Shown here: in pieces, positions 21,001 to 34,510 of the stretch
Position numbering within the stretch: the stretch's first letter is position 1
Layout of the letters: the number at the start of each line of letters is the position of its first letter
Origin: Dermatophagoides farinae
Taxonomy: Eukaryota > Arthropoda > Arachnida > Sarcoptiformes > Pyroglyphidae
Reading direction: 5' to 3'
Assembly: GCF_024713945.1 (NCBI RefSeq)
Contig: NC_134683.1
Span: 2,222,501 to 2,286,500 of the forward strand
Length of the DNA stretch: 64,000 nt
Notes under the pieces: model-generated
The model's database searches: none
Seen by the model: only the letters and a program-made list of their open reading frames with translations
Told to the model about the DNA's origin: nothing
Translations under genes and position numbers: made by a program

Positions 21001-23913
21001 ACCAGAAGCATATATGTTAATGATAACGATTAGTTGATCATATAATCACCATTATATTTGAAATAAACACCATAGCAGATCTGAGATAAAAAAAACTGAA
21101 TTTATTTTTTATTTTAATTTCCACTCGCGTTCATCATTACCATGGTCGTTATCGTTGTTGTTGTTGTTGTGGCAATTTTTTATCCAAAAGAATTTTCGAT
21201 CATTTGTTTATTAAAACTTTTTTTTCTGATCATGACCATAGATGGCACTGGTTGGTTGAAATTTGTTTTTGAAAATGAAATTGAAACAAAAAAAAATTGA
21301 ACCAAAATTCTGAATTCGGACACAAATGTTGTCATTGTATCATCATCATCATCATCATCATTTGTTTTGTTTCTTATATGTGTACGGACCACACATATAC
21401 ACAAGTGCCAAAATTAATTTTATCGTTAGTCAAAGCTGACAGGATTCATGATAAGCAAGCAAGCCAGCCATTGTCATTTGTCTCTCTAGAGTCTTTTTTT
21501 CGCCAGTATAGTATAGTATTCATTATATAAATACCATGATTATTCTGTTGTATATATTCTGATCTTTTCGAATGTTTTGAACTTTTAAAAGTGACAGAGT
21601 ATGAATGGTGGTGATGGTGGATAGGATAGATTAAGTCCAATAATACTGATATACTGGTGTATATATATGGTATTTCTTTCATTATTATATATTTTATAAG
21701 GATTCAAAGGAGTTAACTTTGAATTATTATTATGTGTTTGTGTGTTTGGTTCTTTCATTTTCGGTTCGTTGGTTTGTTTGGTTGATTTTATTCTCAATGT
21801 ATATATTTATATATTGTACTCAATTTGACTTTGACAAAGTGTATCCCTCTCTCTCTTTCTCTCTCTATCTGGATCTACAATGGATATTGCTATTTTTTCA
21901 AGTTTTTTTTTTGTTGTTGTTTTGCCTTTTAGCTATAGCATCGACTTTGTCGTTGCTTCAATTTTTTTCGTTATTTAGTTGGTTGGTTGGTTGGCTAGTG
22001 TTTTTTTTCCACTATTTCATCGTAATTAGTGCTATTAATTATTGCTGAAGACTTAATTCCATGATGAGTAAACGAGAGAAGAAAGAGCTTTGGCCGCATC
22101 CAAAGTTATATTGCCACATGTGAATTGCCATTCATTCATTCATTCATTCATTTTTTCGTTCGTTTTCGTTACAGAGAAATGCAAAATTTCTATTCAAGAA
22201 TACTTTATCCACATTGTGATATCTGAATATTTTGATTTTTTTTGTCGTTGTTGTTGTTTCACATTTTTTTCCATCATGAAACTTGAATTTCCAATTTTGG
22301 ATAACAAATGAATGAATAAACAATGAGGTTTTTTTTTAGCGATTATTTTCATCTAATATTTCATGTTGTTTTTGTTGTTTTCGTTTTTGTTTTTTTTTCT
22401 TGTTACCGGATATCTAATGAAACGTTGAGGGTCACATGCCTGTTTTTTTTTCTTGCCTGGTTAATGAATGAATGAATGAATGATAAAGTATGCAAAACAA
22501 TTCATTATTTAAAAGGTTACAATGAAAGGGTTACCAAATATTCTTACCAAAAAAAACGAACGAACAAAGTGATACTGAAGACAAGAAGAAATCATCGTAT
22601 ATCTGGGGAAAAACCAAGAAACAAAAAACACGTGCAAATAATACTGGTTTGTTTTTGTTGTTGTCGTTTTTTTTCTTTGCAATTTAAAGAATCAAATACA
22701 AACAAATTTTTGAGAAAAAAAAATCTAAACATTTTTTTTTTTTGGTCGTAAACATTTCACATTCAATCTCTCTGTTTACATTGTGAGTAACACTCAAATC
22801 AAGCATAAAACACATTTTGTATCTCTCACATGGGAACAATCGATGTATCGATACTATTCAATGTTGAAGGTTTTTTTCCCTCAGACTATCTCTCTGGTGA
22901 TGATTATTGTATTTGCAATTGTAACCATCAAGTTATTATTATCATGTTGTTGGCCAGCTAAAAGTATCACCATTTTTATTGAATAAAAATGGTGAAATAC
23001 ACACATACACACATACACAATGTGAATGATAACAATGGAAAAAAAAGTTGTGATCTTCATCATCATCATCATCATCATCATCGTGGCAACAACAATCAAA
23101 GAATCATAAATGAAATAAAATTCATCGAATGAGGTGTATAATACATACGATCATTGGATTTTACCCAATGCAATGAATGTGTTTGTGTGTCTGTGTATTA
23201 CACTGCAAAAATTTTCTTTTTTTTTTTTTTTTTGCTTTGTGGATCAACGAATAACCCTAACCATAATGGCTGTTTGGATTGATAAATCTAAATATCACAT
23301 CTCCCTTGATGGTTAGCCCATGGGATACCATACTCGAAAAAGAACTACACACACAGACACACATTCTGAATGAACTGTTTTCATGAAACAAAAAAAAAAA
23401 AATGAATGTTGAGTCAGCAAATAGACACACAAAGAAACACAATCATATCAACCCAAAAATCGAACGATTACTTATGGATGATTCGGTTATTTGAATTTAG
23501 TGATGCAATAATTTTCATTCATTTAAATACTATAGTAGTATTTATTCACCGTTATCATGATGATTACGAGTATCGAATTCATGTTCATGTGTACACGAGT
23601 TTTGCGAAAAAAAAAATAAATAAACACGTGCCTACGCACATTTCATAGTTTCATTTTTTTCTATCCATCCACCCATTCATTTATTCATTCAGTTTTCATT
23701 ACTGACAACAACCAAACTTAAGGGATTGCAATTTGAGTGTCTAGATTCAAATGGAACAGAAAAAAAAATTGTCGGCAAAAAAAAAAAAAAAAAATTCAAA
23801 AGTGTCAATTAGGTAGAAATGTGTGTGGATCACCATTTTCAAACGTATAGTTTATTCTTGGCCCCGATTATCTCTTGAATATGAGATGTGTTTGTGTTGG
23901 TGTTTGATGATGG

Positions 23914-23945
23914 TCACGTGATAACGCGTCACGTGATAAACGCGT
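23914..23945. promoter_or_regulatory. tandem TCACGTGA + ACGCGT element
   Basis: Two palindromic E-boxes TCACGTGA (23914-23921 and 23929-23936) are each followed by ATAA(A) and ACGCGT (23924-23929 and 23940-23945). This forms two near-identical 15-16-bp modules. TCACGTGA is a typical bHLH-ZIP site and ACGCGT a cell-cycle-type box. The CpG density contrasts sharply with the surroundings. Confidence 0.45.
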
Positions 23946-26164
23946 GTTATGCTTTTTAAAAAAAAAATATTACGGTTATCAAAATTTGATTGGATTGGAT
24001 TGAGTTGTTTTTTTTCTTGGTTCGTATTCGTTTTATATTTGATATGATAATGATGATGATGATGATGATGATTACTGTCAAATCAAATCAAAATCATTTC
24101 GGTGTGAAAACCACACACACACACCAACGGAAAAAATCCAAATGTGAAAGTAGTGTATCGAATTGATCAATTTTTCGTATACCGAAAAAAAGACCTAGGT
24201 ACAGAGATTATTAAGCAAAAAGGCCAACAAAAAAAACCGGTAGTAATAGGCCTCTATATATATGTAAGTTAGCATCACAAGTATATACTAAGTTAATTGC
24301 AATTTTATTTTCTAATCACCCAAGGAATGTGATGTCCAAATGATTATTTTGATTTGATTTTTCAAAAAAAAAAAAAAAAAATTTCATTCGATTGGCGGAA
24401 AAAAAACGAATCAATCCATTTCAAACGGTTGTTTTTTTTCCTTGTTGTTTTCCGTACACTTATTATTATTGATGATGATGGAAAATTACGAATATTATGG
24501 TTTTAAAAGAAATTATCCTCATTGATGATGATGATGATGAGGATAATGATGATGATGCGATTAACAGCATTGAATGTTAGCAATGTGGGGAAAAAAAACA
24601 CACACAACACGAACTGATGGAAATAGAAAAAAAACATCAATTTTTTTTCACCAAACACGAAAAGTGTTGATCACGATCTTTTTGGATTTTTTGGATTTTG
24701 TTTGTAAACATTCAATAATAATGATAATTCAAACACATAGATCAATGATGATGATGATGATGACTGATTTTTTTTTAATCGGCAAAACTGCATTGCATCA
24801 GAATTTGCAAACAAAAAGAAAGAAAATCCGACACAAATAAACTGAATATATGTATCAAATCTCGAAGGACCGAGAAAAAAAAATTCCCAAGGAAATTCAT
24901 ATAAAGATAAAACAAAACCAAAAAAAAAAAAAACAAAATCCGCAAAGATAAAGGCATCATTCATTCACAATTCTCATTGTTCTGTAATGACGGATTTTTT
25001 TTTGTTGTTGTTTATCATTGCCATTCTTGCCATTATTCGGATCGATCCAAAAAAAAAAAAATGCTACCAACAAGCACCAGACACATACGATTCTCTCTAG
25101 AGATTCGATACATTTATATCTTGAACAAGTCATCCACACAGACACACACACACACACATGGACGAAATGATCCGACAGTAAAAACAGAATAAAAAGCTTC
25201 AAGCCGAGAATAATATGTCAAAACCAAAAAAAAAAAAAAAAAAAAGACGAAAGCGACAACAAAATGGGTGAAATATCTTTTGTGGAATTTTGTCTACACC
25301 GTGTTCTATATATCAATTTAAATGTTGTTTGTTTTTTTTCAAAATAAATAAATATACTGTTTTGACGTGTAACAGAAATTTGTTTTTTTTTTTTTTTGGC
25401 AAACAAATCACGATGATGAAGCTTGTTGCACATGAATGCAAATTTGATTTTTTTTTCTGACTGGTTTTGGTTTTTCTTATTTGAAACAAACAAATCAAAA
25501 AAAAAATCGATAGCAGAATAAGAATAATGATGATGATGATGATGACAACTGGTCACTTGAAACTTATGAATATGATGATGATCGGCATCAGATAAGATCA
25601 AGATCAATCACTATAGATAAAAACAGAGAATATGAATAGTCAGAGTGTTTTTTTTCTGGATCAAAAACAAATACATACGGTTTTTTTTTTGTTTGGCTTT
25701 GTTTTGCTTCTTATCTAGTGATTTCGACAAGAGAAACAAACAATTCATTCGTTTGTTCCATTTGGACTATATATTTTCTCACCTGGTTTCGCATATGTTC
25801 TTCGTTTGTTGACTGGACTTGAAGATGATTAGTGGCACGAAAAGCAACAACAAAAAAAACGATAGGAACAAAAGGGTCATGTTTTTTTTTGTTGTGGTCA
25901 ATGTTAGTGGACTGACAAAGACAAAAAAAAAGAACCCTTGTGAAAAGCAATTAATAGAAAAACGAATGACAAGCAAACAAATATTTTTTTACCATCATCA
26001 AGACATCATGCTGTGTGTGTCATCATCATCATCGTTTTTTTCATTTCACGCTTTTTTGAAAAGTAGAAAAATTTCTTGAACAGTGTAAAAGAAGAAATGA
26101 ATCCAAGTGGTCAATGGATTTTTTGGAATTTAAACCACAACCACACACACATACATGACCACAC

Positions 26165-26186
26165 TATCGATTGTATACAATCGATA
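26165..26186. promoter_or_regulatory. 22-bp perfect palindrome with two ATCGAT cores
   Basis: The left arm TATCGATTGTA and its exact reverse complement meet at a central GTATAC. Each arm carries an ATCGAT core, like the TATCGATA element bound by DREF-type factors in insects. It lies about 3.3 kb before the Lim1 ATG. Confidence 0.4.
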
Positions 26187-27346
26187 CAGAATCAAATGGA
26201 TTCATTCGAATAAAAAATTGCTTGCATCCAACATTGTCTTTTTTGTTTGTTTGTTTGTCATATTTTCTATTCAATTCAATTTGAAAAATTTTCATTCTAT
26301 CTCTCGTTCATTTTTTTTTTTTTGTTGGATCACTATTCCTGGGAATCGGAACATTTGGGAAAAAAATGGCTCGTTTGTTTGATTTTGAACAAGTTTATTT
26401 TTCTTGTGTTTTTCTTATTTTTTTTTCTTTTTTGACTTGGATATTGAACAACAACAACAACATACCATACAACAACAAATTATGACGATGTCGTCAAATG
26501 CAGGAACATCATCATCATCATCATCATTGTGCCTTAGGCAGAAACGTGTTTGAAGACCAAAAAAAAAATTTCTTTTTTTTCCATCGGTAAGTTTTCTTCA
26601 TTCTTCATTCATTCGGTAAAGATTAAACGATGTAAAAAGAAAGCAAAAATGTTCATCATTGATGAGCGAAAAAAAAATTTTTACCATGACAAAATAATAA
26701 TAATCATCATCTATTTGCTTCTGTATTCAATCATCATAACATTTATGAATGATGATGATGATGATGATGATCAATAATCAATTTTCGAATATTCAGTTCA
26801 TTTGTTTTCTGTGCCAGGTAAATCTGTATACCTCAAACACACAGTTTATAATTCTGGTTCTTGATTGATAACCATTGATATTACTACTACTGTATTCTAT
26901 ATTATCTCCAGTCAACAACATAGATATAGATAGAATATATTTATATTTGTTATGCAATTAGATTCTAGGAATTCGTGAATAGTCTATTTTTATTGTTGTT
27001 GTTATATCAATTTCAAAATTCAAATAAAACAAACACAAAACATGTGTGTGTGTTTGTGTTTGTATTAGATCCAAGGCTGAAATGAAATATGAAAATGTTT
27101 TCTAACCGTTAACCGTTTATAAAAAAAAACCCGGCTTTGTTGGTTGTACAGTGAGATAAAAAAAAACAAAAGATCATAGCATATCGAATCTCCTAAATTC
27201 TGATTCTGTTTCATAACGCATGTACGGACACACACACATATACAAATACACAGAGAAATGTTCATATACGAAATACAGACGAAAAAAAAACAAGCCATTG
27301 CGTATTTTGAATTTTCACACCCGTTAGCACATGATGATGATGATCC

Positions 27347-27361
27347 TGTTGTTGTTGTTGT

Positions 27362-27395
<34 letters not shown>

Positions 27396-27398
27396 GTT
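27347..27398 (+). repeat. (TGT)n microsatellite
   Basis: About 52 bases of TGT triplets with one interruption (a C at 27374). Confidence 0.9.
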
Positions 27399-29450
27399 AT
27401 TATTATCAATGGTATGCATTGAATATACGACGATATAAAATTCAAACATTCACAGCCTTCTTTTCTATTTGATTTTGTTCAACAAAGTAGGCGTGTTTTT
27501 TTGACTAAATAACCAAACCGATATTTAGATAAGAAGAATTTATGTCCAGCCCATTTTTTATACATAATGTGTGTGTGTGTGTGTAGTAAATGCCAACTGT
27601 TGTGTTGTTATATTGTTGTTGGTCTGTTTCTGTTTCTGTTTGTGTGTGTGTGTGTGTCGCAATTGGGCCAATGAGACTTTTTTTTTATATATTGGATTCT
27701 CATATATAAATTTTTGGTGAATAGAATCCAAATAGAAAGGCAGATCACATAGAACAAGAGAGAGAAAGAAAAAGAGGAGCTTCATTGGTGAATGTGGCCC
27801 GGCATTTTTTTTTCTAAAAAATTTTTTTTTTTTTATTATCCTGCTTTTGCTTCTGCTGCTACAAACACACATGCACACACACACACAGTGTGAAAGATAT
27901 ACGAATTTTCTTCTTCTTCTTCACAATACACAAACATAATCTATACGTTCAGTTAGCTGTAAGTTTGCATGTTGAATACATCATCAAAAGCAGCAGCAGC
28001 AAAAAAATTTTATCTTTATTTTTTTTTGTTCAAAATTCTGTCAATGTGTGAATTTTTTTTTTCGTTTTGCTTTCATTATCTAATTTCATTCATTCATCAT
28101 AATCGACAACAACTACAACAACATATGTTGCATAACACCAGAATAAAATGTGAAACATCGTCAATGGTTATCATTGATCAAATGGTAAATGATTCGAATT
28201 TTTTTTTCATGAATGTCCTACCCCTTTTTTTTCTAATCATCCATCCATAGTCGTTTGATTATTTGTGGATGATACACAGAGTTCATTTCATATCCAACAA
28301 AAACAACAAACAACAACAACAACAACAAACATACAGATGTCTTTTTTGTTATCGATATGTTATTTTGAAATAAAAAAAAACTAATGCTGCTGCTAAAATT
28401 AATACATATCATTCGCACACAAACAGACAATTTTGTTTTTTTTTGTTGGTAACTGTTACAAATTTTTTTTTCTCCCAAATATTTATATTATATGTGTCTA
28501 TTTCTCTTTTTCAGTTTTTTTTTTAAAAAAATTTTTGTCGTTTCGATATCATTGAGTGGCTGGATTTCCTGATTTATTTATTACTCATGAAACGGACACG
28601 GATGCTTAAACCAGCGTGTTTAGTGAAAATAGATAGATAGAGAGAGGGAGAGAGACATTTTGTTGTTGACTCTTTTTTTTCCAATGAATGAATGAATGAA
28701 AAAAATTTTTTTTTTTATATTTCTTGTTGGTTAGTTAGTAGTGGACGATGATGTTGATGATTTTTTTTTGCGGTAGCGGATTTTTTTTTCTGAAAAGTCA
28801 GTTTTTAGCTATATGATCAATGGGATGGATAGTGTGTGTGTGTGTGAGTGTGAATGACATTTTTAAATTTTCTTTTTTCATGTCAAAAAAAAAACAAACA
28901 CCCAATGTCATCATTTGATATAATCTATCTATTTTTTTTCTCTTATTATTTACAGATATCATCATTATCAAAACAGCAAACAACAATCGAAAATTGAAAA
29001 TAAAATTTTTTTTTTTTTTGGTCAAAATCCACATTGTGTCCAAACTTTTGTTTGTGTATCTCATCAATTTTGTGCGTATGTGTGTGTGTACGTGTTATTC
29101 ATTTTGGTATTCATCGCTATTGTGCTGTTTTTTTTGTGTGTTGCAATCTGTTTGTCCATTGTTCAATCAACACAACACACACGTGTTGCTTTGTTTTTAT
29201 TCATCCTGTTTGTTTGTTTATAATTTTTGTATATCATCAACCGATTCCAAATGTTGAATTCTAATCATCATCATCATCATCATCATCATCAATTCGTTTA
29301 AAACTCATATACATTGATTTTGTTGTTTAAATTCTATTTTGGAATACAGCAAATCATCAATTTTCAATTTTCAATTTTAATTTTTTTTTGTTCTTGAAAT
29401 CAATATCTATTCAAATCTATCTATCTATTCTATATATAAATATATCGTAT

Positions 29451-29635
29451 ATGGTTACCATGAAGATGATTCAATGTGCGGGTTGTGACCTGCCCATACT
29501 AGATCGTTTTTTACTCAATGTTCTTGATCGTTCATGGCATATAAAATGTGTTCAATGTTGTGAATGTAAATCAAATTTAACGGAAAAATGTTTCTCACGT
29601 GATGGCAAAATTTATTGCCGTAATGATTTTTTCAA
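29451..29635 (+). CDS. Lim1: Lim1 coding exon 1 (LIM domain 1)
   Basis: Starts at the first ATG of the frame (29451); ATG 29460 or 29466 would also work, and 29466 (MIQCAGC) matches the usual short N-terminus best. Encodes residues 1-61 and two bases of K62, with donor AA|GTAAG. A possible 3' splice site ending at 29349 (TTTTGGAATACAG) would fit a non-coding exon further upstream. Confidence 0.92.
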
Positions 29636-32600
29636 GTAAGTTTTTTTTCGACCATCTAATCATTCGATCAATGATCGAAATCTGACAAACAATTTTCGAT
29701 AATTATACGATTATTATAATGTCATCACCGTGTGTGTGTGTGTGTGTGCCATTAACATTATCAATAAACTGTGATGGCATTTTTTTCGCATATCAATTTT
29801 CAATGGCAAAAAAAAATTTAAAATTTAAATTTTTTTAATCGACCAAAAAAAAATTTCGTTTTTTAAAACGAAATGAAATGAAATGAAAAAACGGGAAATC
29901 ATTACCGACCGACCAACCGGTTAGAAAATGATAATAAACAAATATACTTTTCGATCAAAAGATCAGTAGAAAAGAAAAATGGTAATAATCATAAATAAAT
30001 ACCCGCGAATGACCCGATGTTGGTGGTTTTTTTGTTGTTGTTGTTGTTGTTTAGTGACGATTATGACGACGATGACGATGACGACGACGAATATTTTCGT
30101 GATGTTGATGTTGATGTTGATGATGATAGAAAAAGCCGGTTTTTTTTATTTCATTTTATTCTCGCATCATCAATATCACTTGTGGTCTGTGTGGCATCAC
30201 ACACACACACACACAAGCCACAAGTCACCACATAGTCAGGATTTCTGGTCAGATCAATAGGAGAATTACAGAAGAAAAATTTTTCTCCCTTCTTTTTCGT
30301 TTACATTCGAAGAAAAAGATCATTTCATTATTATACCCTTTGGCCATTTTTTTTCATCATAACACATCATCATCATGTTGTATCATTTCAATCCGATCTT
30401 GTCGAACCATTATCATCATCATCATCATGATTATGTTAGGTTTGTGCTAATCTTTAGAGGATTTTAGGCTATGGTACACACACACACACACACATATATA
30501 AATATAAACACTTGCCGGGTGTTATGTCATGGATTTTGGTTTTTTTTTTGTTTTTTTCATAGATGATGATGTTTGTATGTGTGTGTATGTCTAGCCATTG
30601 ACCAGCCAGCTAGACAGCAGATTGCAAGTAAAATTTCTTATGTCATTATATATATGTGTGTGTGTGTGTGTGGTATTTTCACATAGCGATTATTATAATC
30701 ATAATAATCATTAGATATGAATATGATGATGATGATGATGATGGATCTTATGATGAATTTCAAGATGCTTCTGCTGCTGATGATGATGATGATGATGATC
30801 ATGGTGGTTAACCGATTGGGTGATTGTTTGTTTGTTTATTTTCTTCTTTTTTTCACATCTATTTGTTATTATTAATACCATCATGATCATCGTATTTGTT
30901 GTTGTTGTTGTAGCCAATATAATTTATGAGCAAAGAAAAATAATCAAATGCCAATGAAATGATAATCTGACATTTTTTTCCCTCTCTCTCTCTCTTTCTA
31001 AACCAAATGGATCAGATTTATGTTTTTTTATTCGTTGGTAGATGTGTGTGTGTGTGTGTGATTGGTGTGTTTTTTTCCCTTCGCTAATATCCATAAATAG
31101 GATAATAATGGTGTTGAAGATTCCGTTGTTGTTGTTGTTGTTGTTGTTGTTTACCAAATAATACGATTATGAAAGAAAAAAAAATCATAATCTTAATATA
31201 TAAAAATCATAATATGAAAAAAAAGGATTGATGTCATCACAAATGGTTTATGTTTGTTTGTTTTTTTTATTTTCGTGTTGTCCTTTTTTTTCATCACATA
31301 TCGCAAACAATTGTGATTTAGATTCAAAGAAAAAGAAAAGAAAAACCCACACACAAAATCAATCAATTGATTGATTTGTGATTGAAAAAAAAAATGAATC
31401 GTCAAAAGTCGTCATTCATTGATTCATCTTTAGTTCTTTGTGGTGAATGAAAAAAAAAATTTGAAATTGAAAAAATTCTTTATGAATGAAATTACAAAAG
31501 AAAAATGGTGTTTATGTGTGTATGGTGGTGTATAGATGCTATTATTCAAACACTTGTTCCACACACAGACCAACGAGAAACATATGATTTTTTTTTTGAT
31601 TTCTTCTTCTTGTTGTATTAAAAATCAAAGAATGAAATGAAATCAATGACGGAAAATGATGATAAAAAAAACAACGATGACAGCAACAACAACAACAACA
31701 ACAACACACAAGACAAGGTCGACTGCTTTTTTTCTTACTTTCTTTTTGTTGTTGTTGTTGTTCCATTCAAGTCATTTCGGTCATCCAAGATGATGATGAT
31801 GATGATTGAATCAACCATGGACACAAAACACACATATGCAGACATTGGCCAATATAATAACATTTTAGCTTCATCATCATCATCATCCATGATGATGATG
31901 ATGATAATTTTTTTTCGAGCTAATATTTTATTGATTGGTCATCATTTGTCGCTTGTTTGTTGTTTTCCAATCAATCAACAACAGAAATTTTTTTTTTTTT
32001 TAATGATGATGATGATGATGTGACATAAAACAAAACAACAACAACAACAATAATTATGACACATGTAAAATGATAAATCGAATTTTTTTTTCTGACTGAT
32101 CCATGATTGTGGACATCATGATTGTGATTGCTAGAAGCTTCCTAATCTTTGAATTGGGACAAATGCTTGCTACTAATACTTTTTTTTTACTACCTGCATA
32201 CCTGTGTGACATCCAATGATACTGGCCGGTTTTTTTTATGAAATTTTTTATTTGCCAGCCACTTTTTTTTCATCGTGTATATATAGCACATATCATACCG
32301 AAAAAAAAATAAAAAAACAAACACCAAAGATGATTAGACCTTCAAAGATATGATATAGATTTTTATTTTTATCTCTGTTTAACGTTTTATTTTTCTTAAG
32401 GTTATGTGTCTTTCTGAAAATCATCACCATCACCATCATTTCATCATCATTATTTAACCTAAAGTTAATCATTACACACAGTCATACTTTAAACTTTAAA
32501 AAAAACTAACGATATGTATCATCAGTAGCAGAAAAAAAATGAAAACAACAACAACAGATAAGAAAAAAATGTGAAAATTGGAATTTTTTATTTTTCTTTC

Positions 32601-33753
32601 TCACATTTTGGATTCTTCTCGATTGGATGGATATGATTTCTGGATAATTTTACTCTCTATCTCTTGATTATTATTCTGATGAATTGCCAAAAAAAAAGAA
32701 TAAATCATCAAATAAATGAATTAATTGCTGCTGGCTATCATTATCACTTTTTTCCCCGATAAAATAATCACAGAATCACTGATGATGATGATAATGATGA
32801 TAAGCTGGCTGTTGGCCAATTTTTTTTCATATTTCATCAATCGATTCTATTTGTCTATGGTCATTTACTAACAATAATAATAATATAAACTCGTTCTGCA
32901 GAAACAAAAAAAAATTATTCAAATGATGTGGATCTCGCAATCTTTTTTTTTCTCCCCCACCCCCATTGAAATTGGTTTCAGTTTTTTTTCTGGTAATTTT
33001 TTCCAATCGTTTTCGTCGTTGTCGTATAATCGTCGTTGTTCATATTGAAATGTCAATGTGAAATGATGGCCGATTTGTTCATGATGATGATGATGATGAT
33101 AATAATAATAATAATAATGGTAATGTTAACGATGTATGTGGTGGTTTGTTGTCGACAACGATGGCGACGACGTCGACGACCACTGACTATCATCATTTTT
33201 TTTTCCTGTCGTTGATACTCGTCGATTATCATCATCATCATCATCATTATGAATGTTGTTTATGATATTTAGCTTCAACGATGTCGATGTTGATGATGAT
33301 GATGATGGCTCGTTTGCGAACACACACACCGTTTGAATTTTTTATTCACTTTTTTTGTTTGTTTAGCAAGAAAAGAATGAAATTTGAAAAAAAAATCATT
33401 TTTTTTTCTTGATATTCACTGCCGCATCCATTGATTTTAGAGAAAATTGGCTGTTTTAAATCTATTCTATGGAAAAATGTTGATAAAAAGCCTGGAAAAT
33501 GTCTCCATTGATTTTTTTTATCGGACATTCATTCATTCATCCACTTGTTGCCATTACCTGAATTTAAATTTTATTTTTTTCCGTATCTTTCTTCCATAGA
33601 CAATTCTTTTTTTTTATTTTTGTTCAATTTTTTTCTTCGTTTTTTGTTTGTTTGTTTGTTTGTTTATCTATCAGTGTGTATGTCCACCATTACAATCATG
33701 ATGATGATGATCATCATCATCAATGGTCAAAATGATAAAACGGTTAATGATGA

Positions 33754-33785
<32 letters not shown>

Positions 33786-34474
33786 ATGGTGATGGCATCA
33801 ATGATATCTACAACAATCTAACTGATAATAATCATTGTAAACATTTTATCCATCCACATTAGATAATGATGATGATGATCCAATGTTATATTGGATCATT
33901 TGAGTTTTTTTTTCTTATTGTTCATCATCATCATCATCTTGTGGATGTTTAATGTTTAGCACCGTGTATATGTATGACGACAGTGATGATGGATAGATGG
34001 ATAATAATGATTGTATCGAATCTTTTTTATTTTCATTCATCATACAATGTGTTTATGATTGTCCATCATCATTATCTATACACACATACCTACGTTGTTG
34101 TCATCATTGTCATTGTTTTTTGTTTTTTTTTTTTTTTTTGCTGTTGTCGTTTCACAATGACCAAAATGGTGATGATGATGATTAAGCCATTGATTCCGTA
34201 TTGCAGCAGTAAACGAACAAAACAAAACAAAAAAAAAACAATTAGTCTATAGTCAATTAATTTTGTTTCACAAACATACAAAAAAAATTTTTGAAATTTT
34301 TATAAATCCATCATCGAACAACAACTACAGTGAATAATAATAATTTTTGTGTCACCAAATTTTCGTTTATAACATTCTTTCATTTTCTATGCAAAACAAT
34401 ATTCAATGATTGCATATGGATTCTTTTTGGAAAAAAATTGGGACATACAAACGTATTTTTTTCTGTACAGAAAA

Positions 34475-34510
<36 letters not shown>

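Larger units (their letters stand above)
12606..29450. other. gene-poor region upstream of Lim1
   Basis: About 17 kb without a gene I can support on either strand. Open frames here are short and dominated by Phe/Lys/Asn/Asp/His runs from A/T tracts and triplet repeats. Contents are many CAT/ATG arrays (the largest at 15034-15083), CA/TG runs (for example 12969-12995), TTG/CAA arrays (for example 27347-27398), AATG/CATT runs and homopolymers. More complex motifs stand out at 16611-16626, 23914-23945 and 26165-26186. By position this probably includes enhancers and possibly a non-coding first exon of Lim1. Confidence 0.55.

Noticed and set aside
29431-29445. TATATATAAATATAT as a Lim1 TATA box
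   Set aside because: Only about 20 bases before the first ATG, too close for a promoter; probably AT-rich 5' UTR.
30017-30235. Asp-rich frames such as this one, and similar Asp, Met, His or Ser runs across 12.6-62 kb
   Set aside because: They are translations of ATG/CAT, CAA/TTG and CA/TG arrays plus A/T tracts, with no domain and no splice or start context.
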